A stretch of 22,500 nucleotides of DNA. Origin: Symbiodinium natans. Taxonomy: Eukaryota > Sar > Dinophyceae > Suessiales > Symbiodiniaceae. The position numbers and the translations under genes were made by a program. The stretch is from positions 617,501-640,000 of the forward strand of contig CAJNDS010002246.1 in NCBI GenBank assembly GCA_905221605.1. Direction: 5' to 3'. Shown here one piece after another: positions 1 to 6,699 of this stretch. Within the stretch, counting starts at the first letter, position 1, and every line of letters begins with the position of its first letter. Below the pieces are notes generated by a model. It was not told the origin of the DNA. It saw only the letters and a list, made by a program, of their open reading frames with translations, and made no database searches.

Positions 1-264
1 CCACACCACCCACCCACCCACCCACCCACCCACCCACGACACAAACCCACACACACACACAGGACAAACAACAGACACACACACAGACACACACACAACC
101 ACCACACAGACAGACAGGACAGACAGACAGGACAGACAGACAGACAGATAACACAACCACACACACCACACCACACACACCCACAACACACACCACACAC
201 AACACACACACAACACAAAGAGACACACACACACAACACAACACACACACACACACACACACGC

Positions 265-295
<31 letters not shown>

Positions 296-715
296 CGCAC
301 GCACGCACGCACGCACGCACGGCACGCACGCACGCACGGCCGCACGCACGCCGCACGCACGCACGCAAGCACGCATCACGCACGCACGCACGCAGCACGC
401 ACGCACGCACCACGCACGCACGCACGCACGCACACGCACGCACGCACGCACGCGACGCACGCACCACACACACACCACACAACACACACACACACCACCA
501 CGCACACACACCCACACACACACAGACACACACACAACACACCACACACACACACACACACACACACAACACACAGCACGCACGCACACACCACACACAC
601 ACACACACCCACACACACACACAGAGACACACACGCACACGCACACACACACACACACACCACCCACCCACACAGAGACAGACACCACAGACAGACAGAC
701 AGACACCCTAAATCC
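1..715. repeat. Compound CA-rich microsatellite
   Basis: This is almost pure simple sequence. It has (CCCA)n at about 4-37, CA- and CAGA-rich DNA to about 260, (GCAC)n with slippage variants from about 263 to 470, CA-rich DNA to about 660, and CAGA again to about 705. The minus-strand reading frame through 376-663 encodes only Cys/Val/Ala low complexity and is not a gene. The window starts inside the tract. Confidence 0.95.
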
Positions 716-726
716 TATAAAGCTCG

Positions 727-742
727 CCCCCCCCCCCCCCCC
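727..742. repeat. Poly-C tract (16 C)
   Basis: A run of 16 C follows the CA satellite. Similar C/G homopolymers occur at 7480-7495, 10376-10387, 10629-10652 and 20445-20460. Confidence 0.95.
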
Positions 743-793
743 AAAGCAACACCCTTTACCAACCCCAGAACCCCTGAACCCATAGCCTCAGAC

Positions 794-822
794 TCGGCGC
801 TCAAAACCATCCAGACGCAGAT
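794..822 (-). CDS. Candidate small exon after the introner, unknown protein
   Basis: On the minus strand the 3' splice site is ...TTTTGGAAG| and the 5' splice site is CGA|GTCTGAGG. The 29 nt give two bases completing a codon and then LRLDGFERR. The exon at 1049-1130 ends with one base (G), and G+AT restores an Asp codon, so phase carries across the 226-nt intron 823-1048. Further left the signal is lost in simple repeats. Family not recognised. The splice pattern is seen; the exon status is inferred. Confidence 0.4.
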
Positions 823-1043
823 CTTCCAAAACCCCTTAGTTAATCAAGGAATATACCTAATTCATAGTAAGAATCCTTACTTGGCTGCTCTTAGCAGGGT
901 AGCTATAAATTAAATTTTAGCTGCCTTCTTAAGAAACCCAATAAACCCAGAAAGGCCAAAGATGTAAAGTTACAGTAAAGCACCACAAAGCTTAGTAAAA
1001 TGAGGAAAATCTTTCTGAATTAACGGGTTCTGCAAGATTTGGA
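819..1043. mobile_element. Introner/MITE-like element, copy 1
   Basis: This is a short non-coding element of about 225 bp with terminal inverted repeats. The left end reads CAGATCTTCCAAAACCCC and the right end, reverse-complemented, reads CAAATCTTGCAGAACCCG. Inside is a palindromic AAGTAAGGATTCTTACT-like core. A second copy lies at 7623-7816. The minus-strand intron between the candidate exons 1049-1130 and 794-822 spans 823-1048, almost exactly the element, and its 3' AAG acceptor lies in the terminal repeat. No transposase is present, so the element would be non-autonomous. Introners, intron-generating DNA elements, are known in several protist lineages. Confidence 0.6.
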
Positions 1044-1048
1044 GGAAC

Positions 1049-1130
1049 CCCACCGAGACCGCAGCCTGAGCTGCTCCACGCAGACGTTGCAGGCGTCGTG
1101 CCGATGGAAGACGTTGGTGAAGTGGCAATC
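1049..1130 (-). CDS. Candidate exon encoding a Cys/His-rich segment
   Basis: Minus-strand island of 82 nt. The acceptor is GGTTTAGGGCCAG| and the donor is TGGG|GTTCCTCC. It reads as 27 codons plus one base with no stop: DCHFTNVFHRHDACNVC, then VEQLRLRSRW. The ordered Cys/His residues (C-x-H-x7-H pattern, then C-x2-C) could bind metal, but no named zinc-finger family is recognised. Codons are mostly G/C-ending, unlike the flanks. It joins in phase to 794-822. Length compared with a family cannot be judged. Confidence 0.5.
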
Positions 1131-1134
1131 CTGG

Positions 1135-1196
1135 CCCTAAACCCCTATAGCCCTAAATCCTAAACCCTAAACCCCTAAACCCTAAATCCTAAACCT
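1135..1196 (-). repeat. Degenerate CCCTAAA block
   Basis: About eight imperfect telomere-type units in CCCTAAA orientation. They lie directly upstream (minus strand) of the acceptor of exon 1049-1130. Confidence 0.85.
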
Positions 1197-1230
1197 CTCT
1201 ATCATAATGAATTTAAACCCTAATTCAAAA

Positions 1231-1600
1231 GTGGGCAACGGTGATTTTCGGCTTCAAAAGTGGGCAATGGTGAGTTTCCTGGCCTCAAAAGTGGGCAATG
1301 GTGAATTTCCTGGCCTCAAAAGTGGGCAACGGTGACTTTCCTGGCCTCAAAAGTGGGCAACGGTGACTTTCCTGGCCTCAAAAGTCTCAAAAGTGGGCAA
1401 TGGTGAATTTCCTGGCCTCAAAAGTGGGCAACGGTGACTTTCCTGGCCTCAAAAAGTGGGCAACGGTGACTTTCCTGGCCTCAAAAAGTGGGCAACGGTG
1501 ACTTTCCTGGCCTCAAAAGTGGGCAACGGCGAATTTCGGCTTCAAAAGTGGGCAACGGTGAATTTCGGCTTCAAAAGTGGGCAATGGTGAATTTCCTTTT
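1231..1600. repeat. Minisatellite of 12 units, 29- and 31-bp subtypes
   Basis: The core GTGGGCAAYGGTGA starts at 1231, 1260, 1291, 1322, 1353, 1393, 1424, 1456, 1488, 1519, 1548 and 1577. Spacing is 31-32 bp for the subtype ending TTTCCTGGCCTCAAAA and 29 bp for the subtype ending TTTCGGCTTCAAAA. One junction (1353 to 1393) carries a 9-bp insertion. The 29-bp type sits at both ends. Periods not divisible by 3 argue against coding, although a frame stays open through the right end. Confidence 0.95.
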
Positions 1601-1685
1601 CCCGGAGTTTTTTCAAGGTTTTTCAGTGTTTTTCACGGTTTTCAATGTTTTTCAGGATGTCTCAGGGTTTTTAACCCTCAATTCT

Positions 1686-1742
1686 GATGAAGGGCCGCCG
1701 CGCCCTTTTCACAGCCTAGTTTTGGTCAAGGGGGGTCGTATT
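1686..1742 (+). repeat. Dispersed 'CTTTTCACAGCCTAG' repeat, copy 1
   Basis: About 55 bp matching 20558-20615, with a third, shorter match at 20130-20168. The shared core is CTTTTCACAGCCTAGTTTTG, followed by GTCAAGGG. In one plus frame copies 1 and 3 both translate to PPRPFHSLVLV. This looks like a fragment of a larger repeat family whose body lies at 20.13-20.62 kb. Confidence 0.8.
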
Positions 1743-2158
1743 TTTCAATTTTAAAGGCAAAATAGTCTTCGGAGACCCCCCCTGCCTCAAACTCCGACCC
1801 CCCCCGTGAGAAGGAAAGTTTGCCTCCAAAAACACCCCAAATGAGAGGGACCCCAGGATCGGCCCGGGTCCCAGTGAAAAATGCGATTTTTTGGTACTGA
1901 AATCGACGGTTCTGGGTGGGCTCTCGTTTTCTGGGTTTTTGACCAAAACCGAGCCTTCACCGATAGGGGCTTTTAAACCGTAGAGTTTAGGGCCCTAAGA
2001 GCATAAATTTTGGGTCCGTTAAAGACTACCTACTGGGAATGTATTGAGTGAACTTTGTATTTTCTCAATGTTATGGGTTTCTTGGGTGGGTGGGTGGGTT
2101 TTTTTTCCAACGCTTGACAAGCTGCTTGACTAGTGAATGCTCGGACTTGAGATGCTGA
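1743..2158. other. Unassigned unique sequence
   Basis: About 415 bp of mixed sequence containing short C, G and T runs and a (GGGT)n patch near 2084-2100. I see no convincing exon, RNA or element. Confidence 0.5.
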
Positions 2159-2213
2159 ACCCTAAACCTTTAACCCTAAACCCTAAATCCTAAACCCTAA
2201 ACCCCTTCACCCT
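2159..2213 (-). repeat. Degenerate CCCTAAA block
   Basis: About seven units of CCCTAAA with T and CCC variants. Confidence 0.85.
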
Positions 2214-2243
2214 CAACCCCAAAAGCCTTAATGCCCCCACTAC

Positions 2244-2265
2244 CGGAAACCGGACACCCTGGAGT
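2244..2265 (-). CDS. Possible micro-exon (weak)
   Basis: Minus-strand acceptor GGCTACGAG| and donor TTTCCG|GTAGTGGG enclose 22 nt (one base, then LQGVRFP). Phase would carry from 2441-2459 into 1049-1130. It is short enough to arise by chance. Confidence 0.2.
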
Positions 2266-2303
2266 CTCGTAGCCCGTTCCGAGGCCCAGCAGCATGAAAA
2301 ATG

Positions 2304-2408
2304 GGCTTTGGGTTTCGGGCTTAGGGTTCTGGGGTTTAGGGTTTAAGGTTTAGGGTTTAGGGTTTAGGGTTTAGGGTTTAGGGTTTAGGGTTTAGGGTTT
2401 AGGGTTTG
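2304..2408 (+). repeat. TTTAGGG block
   Basis: Degenerate units at the left, then about nine perfect TTTAGGG units ending at the GC-rich island at about 2409. Confidence 0.95.
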
Positions 2409-2440
2409 TAGGACGAGTGGCTCGCTGGTGCTAAAAGCAC

Positions 2441-2459
2441 CCGGGCCGCTCGCCCTGCG
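2441..2459 (-). CDS. Possible micro-exon (weak)
   Basis: Minus-strand acceptor ATCATAGCAG| and donor CCCGG|GTGCTTTT enclose 19 nt reading QGERP with split end codons. The surrounding island (2409-2470) is open in several frames on both strands, so strand and borders are uncertain. Confidence 0.2.
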
Positions 2460-2674
2460 CTGCTATGATGTCCCACCCCAACCCCCCTGCTTATTCTCAT
2501 TTAGGGTTGAGGGTTCTACCCCCAACCCCCCTAACAAGGGGGGCCCTTGGGCAGCAAAAACGTAGGGGGTAGCAGAGGCCTGGACCGGCCCCTGCTTTTG
2601 TGGGTAAGCCGGGAGGGTCTCCAAGAGGCCACCCCCGTAGCCTATGGTGAGCGATTTGGGGGTAATACTATATA

Positions 2675-2714
2675 GCTACTATGGTCGTGTATGGCTACTA
2701 TGGTCGTCTATGAC
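2675..2714 (+). repeat. Two-copy direct repeat, about 18-20 bp
   Basis: CTACTATGGTCGTNTATG occurs twice in tandem. Confidence 0.8.
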
Positions 2715-2741
2715 GCAGTTAAGTCCAGGCCGCAAGGGCAT

Positions 2742-2767
2742 GCCAGGGAGGCTTTACCCTCCCTGGC
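2742..2767. repeat. Perfect 10-bp hairpin
   Basis: GCCAGGGAGG and CCTCCCTGGC flank a 6-base loop. The right arm overlaps the donor of the candidate exon at 2758-2799, so the stem would mask that splice site in RNA. Confidence 0.75.
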
Positions 2768-2799
2768 CCGCAGATTCGTCCTCGGTTCAGGGCTTAGCC
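2758..2799 (-). CDS. Candidate exon, unknown protein
   Basis: Minus-strand acceptor GAGCCTTCCGGGCAG| and donor GAGG|GTAAAG enclose 42 nt: two bases, LSPEPRTNLRARE, then one base. The preceding exon 3058-3149 ends with one base in its phase-compatible frame, so AGG is restored. The plus strand of this island is also open (2644-2856), so strand choice rests on splice sites and phase. Confidence 0.35.
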
Positions 2800-2850
2800 C
2801 TGCCCGGAAGGCTCGGGCGCCCATGCATATGGTCAGCGGCGCCCTCGCCA

Positions 2851-3050
2851 GTTTAGGGTTTAGGGTTTAGGGTTTAGGGTTTAGGGTTTAGGGTTTAGGG
2901 TTTAGGGTTTAGGGTTTAGGGTTTAAGGTTTAGGGTTTAGGGTTTAGGGTTTAGGGTTTAGGGTTTAGGGTTTAGGGTTTAGGGTTTAGGGTTTAAGGTT
3001 TAGGGTTTAGGGTTTAGGGTTTAGGGTTTAGGGTTTAGGGTTTAGGGTTA
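2851..3050 (+). repeat. TTTAGGG array, about 28 units
   Basis: Nearly perfect tandem TTTAGGG with two TTTAAGG variants, at about 2931 and 2994. It ends eight bases before the donor of exon 3058-3149. Confidence 0.98.
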
Positions 3051-3057
3051 AGAAAAC

Positions 3058-3149
3058 TTCGCCTTCGGCCTTTTCCAGCTTTTGGTCCGGGCCAATCTTC
3101 ATTCCACTCTCGAACATGAGACGATGCCAAGCACTCAACGGACCGGGCC
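3058..3149 (-). CDS. Candidate exon, unknown protein
   Basis: Minus-strand acceptor GAGTTGAGCAG| and donor |GTTTTCTTAACCC enclose 92 nt. Two frames are open. One, beginning after one base, gives ARSVECLASSHVREWNEDWP and continues; it agrees in phase with 4542-4588 upstream and 2758-2799 downstream. The other includes LMFESGMKIGPDQKLEKAEG, which looks at least as protein-like. The donor lies beside the telomere-type array, whose minus strand starts the intron. No family recognised. Confidence 0.45.
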
Positions 3150-3176
3150 CTGCTCAACTCGTGTGGGCATGCTGTG

Positions 3177-3387
3177 TTTAGGGTTTAGGGTTTAGGGTTT
3201 AGGGTTTAGGGTTTAGGGTTTAGGGTTTAGGGTTTAGGGTTCAGGGTTTAGGGTTTAGGGTTTAGGGTTTAGGGTTTAGGGTTTAGGGTTTAGGGTGTAG
3301 GGTGTAGGGTGTAGGGTGTAGGGTGTAGGGTGTAGGGTGTAGGGTTCAGGGTTTAGGGTTTAGGGTTTAGGGTTTGGGGTTTAGGGC
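3177..3387 (+). repeat. TTTAGGG array with TGTAGGG sub-block
   Basis: About 30 units. Seven consecutive TGTAGGG units occupy about 3296-3344, and TTCAGGG units occur singly. The clustered variant shows local homogenisation. Confidence 0.97.
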
Positions 3388-3400
3388 TTGCGGCCTTCGG

Positions 3401-3456
3401 TCGCTTGTGTCCAGGCGAGCCCCAGATCTTCTTGCGCTTGCTCACGCCCTGCACCA
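3401..3456 (-). CDS. Possible exon fragment (weak)
   Basis: Minus strand: acceptor GCCACTGGTGCAG|, then GVSKRKKIWGSPGHKRPK, and a GC-type donor AAG|GCCGCAAG. It is protein-like, but its phase does not fit the neighbouring chain and other frames are open. Confidence 0.2.
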
Positions 3457-3466
3457 GTGGCAGCAA

Positions 3467-3579
3467 TCCCAGAGGGTCCGTTTGTATTACTATTATGGAA
3501 TTAGGTACCCAAAAGCCATACTAAAAAGGGTTTTGGGATACCTAATTCCAGAATGGCACTACAAATGGACCCTCTGGGA
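3467..3579. mobile_element. Hairpin/foldback element, about 113 bp
   Basis: Long terminal inverted repeats of about 48 bp surround a short centre. The left arm begins TCCCAGAGGGTCCGTTTGTA, and the right arm reverse-complemented begins TCCCAGAGGGTCCATTTGTA. The arms also share GGAATTAGGTA. No clear target duplication is seen. This is probably a foldback MITE; a structured RNA is the alternative. The plus ORF across it (3374-3742) is not credible as a gene. Confidence 0.7.
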
Positions 3580-3834
3580 ATGGTGCACACTGGCTGTGGC
3601 CGTAGATCTCTGCAAGGCTGAGCTGTCTTGTTGTCATGCCACGACTTTGAGGGCACCAGTCCGCTTGTGCCGAAGTGACAGCATAACCCGATGGTACATT
3701 ATATGGTTGTTCTTGGGAAGAGGGTTTAGGCCCGCCATCTAAAGGTTCCCCAGCGACAACTGAAACTAGAGAACGGTTGTCCCGAAAGCATTTCAATTAG
3801 AGTTAGAGTCGTGATCTCACTATTTTAAGAAATT

Positions 3835-4290
3835 ATCCATCACGACATCCAACGCGACAGCCATGACGACATCCATCCACGGCGACATCCATCCTTGCGT
3901 CAACGACGACAAGGAAGATTTTTCACAAAAACCGCTTTCCACAACGCGAAAGCACGCAGAGGGTTGTCGTGCGATCACGACACCGCGCGCACACGCAGAG
4001 GGTCATCGGTTTTGCGTTTCGACAACGCCAAAACACGCAGAGGTTCGTTCGTGCGATCGCGACACGCCAAGAACACGCAGAGGGTCATCGTTTTTGCCTT
4101 TCGACAACGCCAAAACACGCAGAGGGCTGTCGTTTCTGCACTTTTTTCACGAAGTGCCGCGGCTCCCGCCAACCCTACCCCCTGCTTCGACACAAATCAA
4201 TTTCAAGAGGAATCCATCAAACTTCATCACGCCATCCATCCGGGCATCATCCATCACGCCATCCATCACGTCATCCATATAACGACGACT
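3835..4290 (+). repeat. Compound minisatellite: ACGCAGAGGG dimer array with CATC-rich flanks
   Basis: The core ACGCAGAGG recurs at 3954, 3993, 4035, 4075 and 4117 (spacing 39, 42, 40, 42), so alternate units form a dimer of about 82 bp. One half carries GTGCGATCRCGACAC and the other carries TTTCGACAACGCC. Both flanks (about 3835-3905 and 4205-4285) are degenerate CATCCATCACG repeats. All three plus frames stay open, which reflects composition rather than coding. Confidence 0.9.
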
Positions 4291-4374
4291 CTTTAACGAC
4301 AACCACCTCCGCTGAAAAACCCTCCGCCATGCTTTCGGGAAAACAGGGTACCCCGCACCCCGGGTTCCAGGGCA

Positions 4375-4535
4375 CCCTAGCCCTTAAACCCCAAACCCTA
4401 GAGCCCTAAACCCTAGAGACTAAACCCTAAAAACCCTAAACCCTACAAACAACAAACCCTAAACCCTAAACCCTAAACCCTAAACCCTAAACCCTAAACC
4501 CTAAACCCTAAACCCTAAACCCTAAACCCTACCCC
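4375..4535 (-). repeat. CCCTAAA array
   Basis: Degenerate at the left, about 12 perfect units at the right. It ends in CCCTACCCCCTACA, where it borders exon 4542-4588. Confidence 0.97.
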
Positions 4536-4541
4536 CTACAC

Positions 4542-4588
4542 ATTTGGCTTCTGTCGAGGCTCTCATGCCAGTTTGAGGGGCTCCACAC
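4542..4588 (-). CDS. Candidate exon, unknown protein
   Basis: Minus-strand acceptor CTTCAAAGGCAGAG| and donor AT|GTGTAGGGGGTAGGG enclose 47 nt: VWSPSNWHESLDRSQ plus two bases. The donor is a telomere-variant unit (GTGTAGGG) and the intron continues as TTTAGGG repeats. Phase fits 5030-5099 upstream (ends on a codon boundary) and 3058-3149 downstream (starts with one base). Confidence 0.45.
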
Positions 4589-4622
4589 CTCTGCCTTTGA
4601 AGCCCTTCCTGGGTCTGGGTTT

Positions 4623-4771
4623 GAGGGTTTAGGACTTTGAGTTTAGGGTTTAGGGTTTAGGGTTTAGGGTTTAGGGTTTAGGGTCTAGGGCTTAGGGCTT
4701 AGGGTTTAGGGCTTAGGGTTTAGGGTTTCGGGTTCAGGGTTTAGGGTGTCTAGGGTGTCTAGGGTGAGGTC
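4623..4771 (+). repeat. TTTAGGG block with CTTAGGG and CTAGGG variants
   Basis: About 16 units, degenerating rightwards to GTGTCTAGGGTGTCTAGGG. Confidence 0.93.
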
Positions 4772-4943
4772 CGCAGTTAAGTCAAGTCTTCCGAGCGTCG
4801 TAAGAACATCTCGTGCTGCGCCTCTTAAATCCATTGCCGGGCCCCGCTGTCCCTTTTTGAAAGGGAGAATATCCTCATCCCTATCAAAACCGTAAAAAAA
4901 CCCGGGGACCGTCTAGGGGTTAGTGATTAAGGGTTGAGGGTTA

Positions 4944-4990
4944 CCCTAAAACCGAAACTCTGAACCCTAAACCCTGAACCCTAAACCCTC
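4944..4990 (-). repeat. Degenerate CCCTAAA block
   Basis: About six units with CCCTGAA variants. Confidence 0.85.
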
Positions 4991-5029
4991 TGATAGGGCT
5001 GTTGGGTTTAAGCATTTTTTAGGTTTATC

Positions 5030-5099
5030 CAAGCTCGCGGGTCCTCGAAGATCTTCCAGAAGCAAAACTGCTTTCGGCCGCTTAGGTTGCCGTAGGATC
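5030..5099 (-). CDS. Candidate exon, unknown protein
   Basis: Minus-strand acceptor CCTCGAGCGGCAG| begins 70 nt. After one base that completes a Gly codon left by exon 5502-5572, the frame reads ILRQPKRPKAVLLLEDLRGP and then ASL, ending at a GA-type donor |GATAAACC. GA donors are non-canonical but known in dinoflagellates. A second open frame (SYGNLSGRKQFCFWKIFEDP) exists, so frame choice rests on phase. No family recognised. Confidence 0.45.
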
Positions 5100-5112
5100 C
5101 TGCCGCTCGAGG

Positions 5113-5222
5113 TACCCTAAACCCTAAACCCTAAACCCTAAACCCTAAACCCTAAGCCCTAAACCCTAAACCCTAAACCCTAAACCCTAAACCCTAAACC
5201 CTAAACCCTAAACCCTAAACCC
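5113..5222 (-). repeat. CCCTAAA array
   Basis: About 16 units with one CCCTAAG. On the minus strand it lies 11 bases upstream of the acceptor of exon 5030-5099. Confidence 0.98.
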
Positions 5223-5333
5223 TCTGGCAGGGCCGAGGTGGGCTCGGAGTTTCTCGGAGGTAGGCTTGAAGGGCCTAAGTTAAGGTTTGAACCCTAAACT
5301 CCAAAACCCGAAAAACCCTGAAACCTACAAACA

Positions 5334-5393
5334 AGGGTTTAGGGTTTAGGGTTTAACCCCGAAACCCTATACCCTAAACCCTAAACCCTAAAT
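5334..5393. repeat. Head-to-head telomere-type block
   Basis: GGGTTTAGGGTTTAGGGTTT runs straight into CCCCGAAACCCTATACCCTA, forming an inverted junction around 5355. Confidence 0.9.
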
Positions 5394-5425
5394 CCTCCCG
5401 TGCTTCCTTGAACGGACGGCTGCAT
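5394..5425 (-). pseudogene. Duplicated exon 3' end
   Basis: CCTCCCGTGCTTCCTTGAACG (5394-5414) repeats 5502-5522 exactly, and the next dozen bases are similar. On the minus strand it has an acceptor TTTGCATGCAG| and ends GAG|GATTTAGG. It looks like a copy of the end of exon 5502-5572 displaced by the CCCTAAA array between them. It may be used as an alternative exon or be non-functional. Confidence 0.5.
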
Positions 5426-5426
5426 G

Positions 5427-5501
5427 CAAACCCTAAACCCTATACCCTTAACCCTAAACCCTCAACCCTAAACCCTAAACCCGCAACCCTAAACCCTAAA
5501 C
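5427..5501 (-). repeat. CCCTAAA array between the duplicated exon ends
   Basis: About ten units with variants. Its last bases CTAAAC (5496-5501) are the GTTTAG donor of exon 5502-5572 on the minus strand. Confidence 0.95.
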
Positions 5502-5572
5502 CCTCCCGTGCTTCCTTGAACGAGCCGCCGCACGCGCTCGGCGTCCCCCGGGTCTGGGAGCTGTCGGAGGAC
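5502..5572 (-). CDS. Candidate exon with telomere-unit donor
   Basis: Minus-strand acceptor TAATCTCGGCAG| and donor GGAGG|GTTTAGGG enclose 71 nt: VLRQLPDPGDAERVRRLVQG, then STG and two bases. The donor is the first unit of the adjoining telomere-type array. The upstream exon 5714-5737 ends on a codon boundary, so phase carries, and the two trailing bases pair with the first base of 5030-5099. The plus strand is also open here, but lacks splice sites this good. Unknown function. Confidence 0.5.
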
Positions 5573-5589
5573 CTGCCGAGATTAGGCCG

Positions 5590-5695
5590 TAGGGTTGAGG
5601 GATTCGGGTTCAGGGTTCAGGGTTCAGGGTTCAGGGTTCAAGGTTCAGGGTTCAGGGTTGAGGGTTTAGGGTTTAGGGTTTAGGGTTTAGGGTTT
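5590..5695 (+). repeat. TTCAGGG then TTTAGGG block
   Basis: Six TTCAGGG units (with one TTCAAGG) are followed by TTGAGGG and five TTTAGGG units. Confidence 0.95.
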
Positions 5696-5713
5696 CGCTC
5701 AGAACCCCTAAAC

Positions 5714-5737
5714 CTTCAAGTGCTTCCAGTAGATACG
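5714..5737 (-). CDS. Candidate 24-nt exon with telomere-unit donor
   Basis: Minus-strand acceptor TAGCCTTCCAAG| and donor TTGAAG|GTTTAGGGG enclose RIYWKHLK. Phase 0 at both ends joins it directly to VLRQLPDP in exon 5502-5572. The exon is very short, so support comes mainly from the splice sites and phase. Confidence 0.35.
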
Positions 5738-6041
5738 CTTGGAAGGCTACTAAGCGCGTCGTTGTTGGCGGCTTTGGAATTCAGGGCTTTGTGCGGTTTT
5801 GTGTCCTTACATAGTATACGGTACCCCAATTAACTTGGGGCCCGTAGTTTAGAGAAGACCCCATCGTTTCGTTCTACTGGAGCACATGTCAAAACCTAGA
5901 AACCCCCTCGTCCAAGACCACGATCCCTCCGATGATGTGTGCTAGTGCGAACCCCGGCATAAAACTTCGCACCCGCACGGTTTCGGGTTTAAGGCTCGAA
6001 CCCCACACTCTACATCGAAATCTACAGAAACCGTCATGCCT
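5738..6041. other. Unassigned sequence
   Basis: About 300 bp of intron-like mixed sequence. No repeat, RNA gene or convincing exon is seen. Confidence 0.4.
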
Positions 6042-6098
6042 TTACCCTAAACCCTAAACCCTAAACCCGACCCTAAACCCTAAACCCTAAACCCTAAA
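6042..6098 (-). repeat. CCCTAAA block
   Basis: About eight units with one ACCCGA interruption. It abuts the donor side of exon 6106-6194. Confidence 0.95.
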
Positions 6099-6105
6099 TT
6101 CCTAC

Positions 6106-6194
6106 CAACGACCCCAAACGAATGCCCAAAATCCCGCGCCCAAAGCCTCTTCAAAGTGCCGCAGCGTCGTTCCCTTCGGATCAGAAGCGAAATC
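6106..6194 (-). CDS. Candidate exon, unknown protein
   Basis: Minus-strand acceptor CATACTCGCTGGGAG| and donor CGTTG|GTAGGAATTTAGGG enclose 89 nt. Frame 0 gives DFASDPKGTTLRHFEEALGA and continues GFWAFVWGR. The frame that fits the phase of 6700-6754 gives ISLLIRRERRCGTLKRLWAR and continues. Both are open, so the exon is better supported than its frame. Confidence 0.4.
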
Positions 6195-6232
6195 CTCCCA
6201 GCGAGTATGGGTTCAGGGCTTGCTACCATGGG

Positions 6233-6317
6233 GTTTAGGGTTTAGGGGTTTGAGTGTTTTGGGGTTTTGGGGTTCTGGGGCCTTGGGGCTTTGGGGCTTT
6301 GGGGCTTTGGGGTTTTG
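6233..6317 (+). repeat. Degenerate GGGGTTT-type block
   Basis: TTTAGGG units give way to GGGGTTTTGGGGCTTTGG-like units. Confidence 0.85.
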
Positions 6318-6322
6318 GCAAA

Positions 6323-6394
6323 GCACCAGCAAAAGCACCAGCAAAAGCACCAGCAAAAGCACCAGCAAAAGCACCAGCAAAAGCACCAGCAAAA
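6323..6394. repeat. 12-bp tandem repeat, six perfect units
   Basis: GCACCAGCAAAA is repeated six times without change. The period of 12 keeps frames open on both strands (APAK, STSK or GAFA tetrapeptides). Perfect identity indicates recent expansion. Confidence 0.97.
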
Positions 6395-6484
6395 GCAGGA
6401 AAACGTGGCCAGGGAGTGATCACACGTTTTGCCTGAAAAGTTGTGCGGTTTCTGTTGCTGCTCTTCTGCTCTGCTTCCGCAATT

Positions 6485-6598
6485 TCTGGTGCGACTTTCT
6501 GTGCTCCTGTTCGTGCTAAGTCTGGTGCTACTTCTTCGGCTCCTGTTTGGGCTAGTTCTGGTGCAACTTTTTGTGCTCTTGTTTGTGCCATTTCTGGT
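6485..6598 (-). repeat. 36-bp (12-residue) repeat array
   Basis: About three 36-bp units. On the minus strand they read AQTRAQKVAPEL / AQTGAEEVAPDL / ARTGAQKVAPEI. The conservative K/E, E/D and L/I changes suggest it once was, or is, coding. A minus frame is open 6591-6235 but starts inside the array. A further diverged unit lies beyond the telomere block at 6660-6700, in register. In the exon model this array would be intronic, after the donor at 6699. Confidence 0.75.
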
Positions 6599-6659
6599 CT
6601 AAACCCTAAACCCTAAACCCTAAACCCTAAACCCTAAACCCTAAACCCTAAACCCTAAA
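6599..6659 (-). repeat. CCCTAAA block inserted in the 36-bp array
   Basis: 61 bp, about 8.7 perfect units. The 36-bp array resumes in register on the other side: the left side stops after TTCTGGT, and the right side supplies a 29-bp remainder aligning to TTTCTGCCAT. Confidence 0.9.
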
Positions 6660-6699
6660 TGCCTTCGTTCGCGCCCTGTTTCTGCCATTTCGGTGCTAC

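Noticed and set aside
376-663. 95-residue minus-strand ORF
   Set aside because: It is a translation of CA/GCAC microsatellite (Cys/Val/Ala only).
3863-4409. Three overlapping plus-strand ORFs of 133-146 codons
   Set aside because: All three frames are open through a 39-42-bp minisatellite, so openness is compositional; no domain is seen.
5980-6005. tRNA T-arm-like GGCTCGAACCCC
   Set aside because: No acceptor, D-arm or anticodon arm can be built around it.
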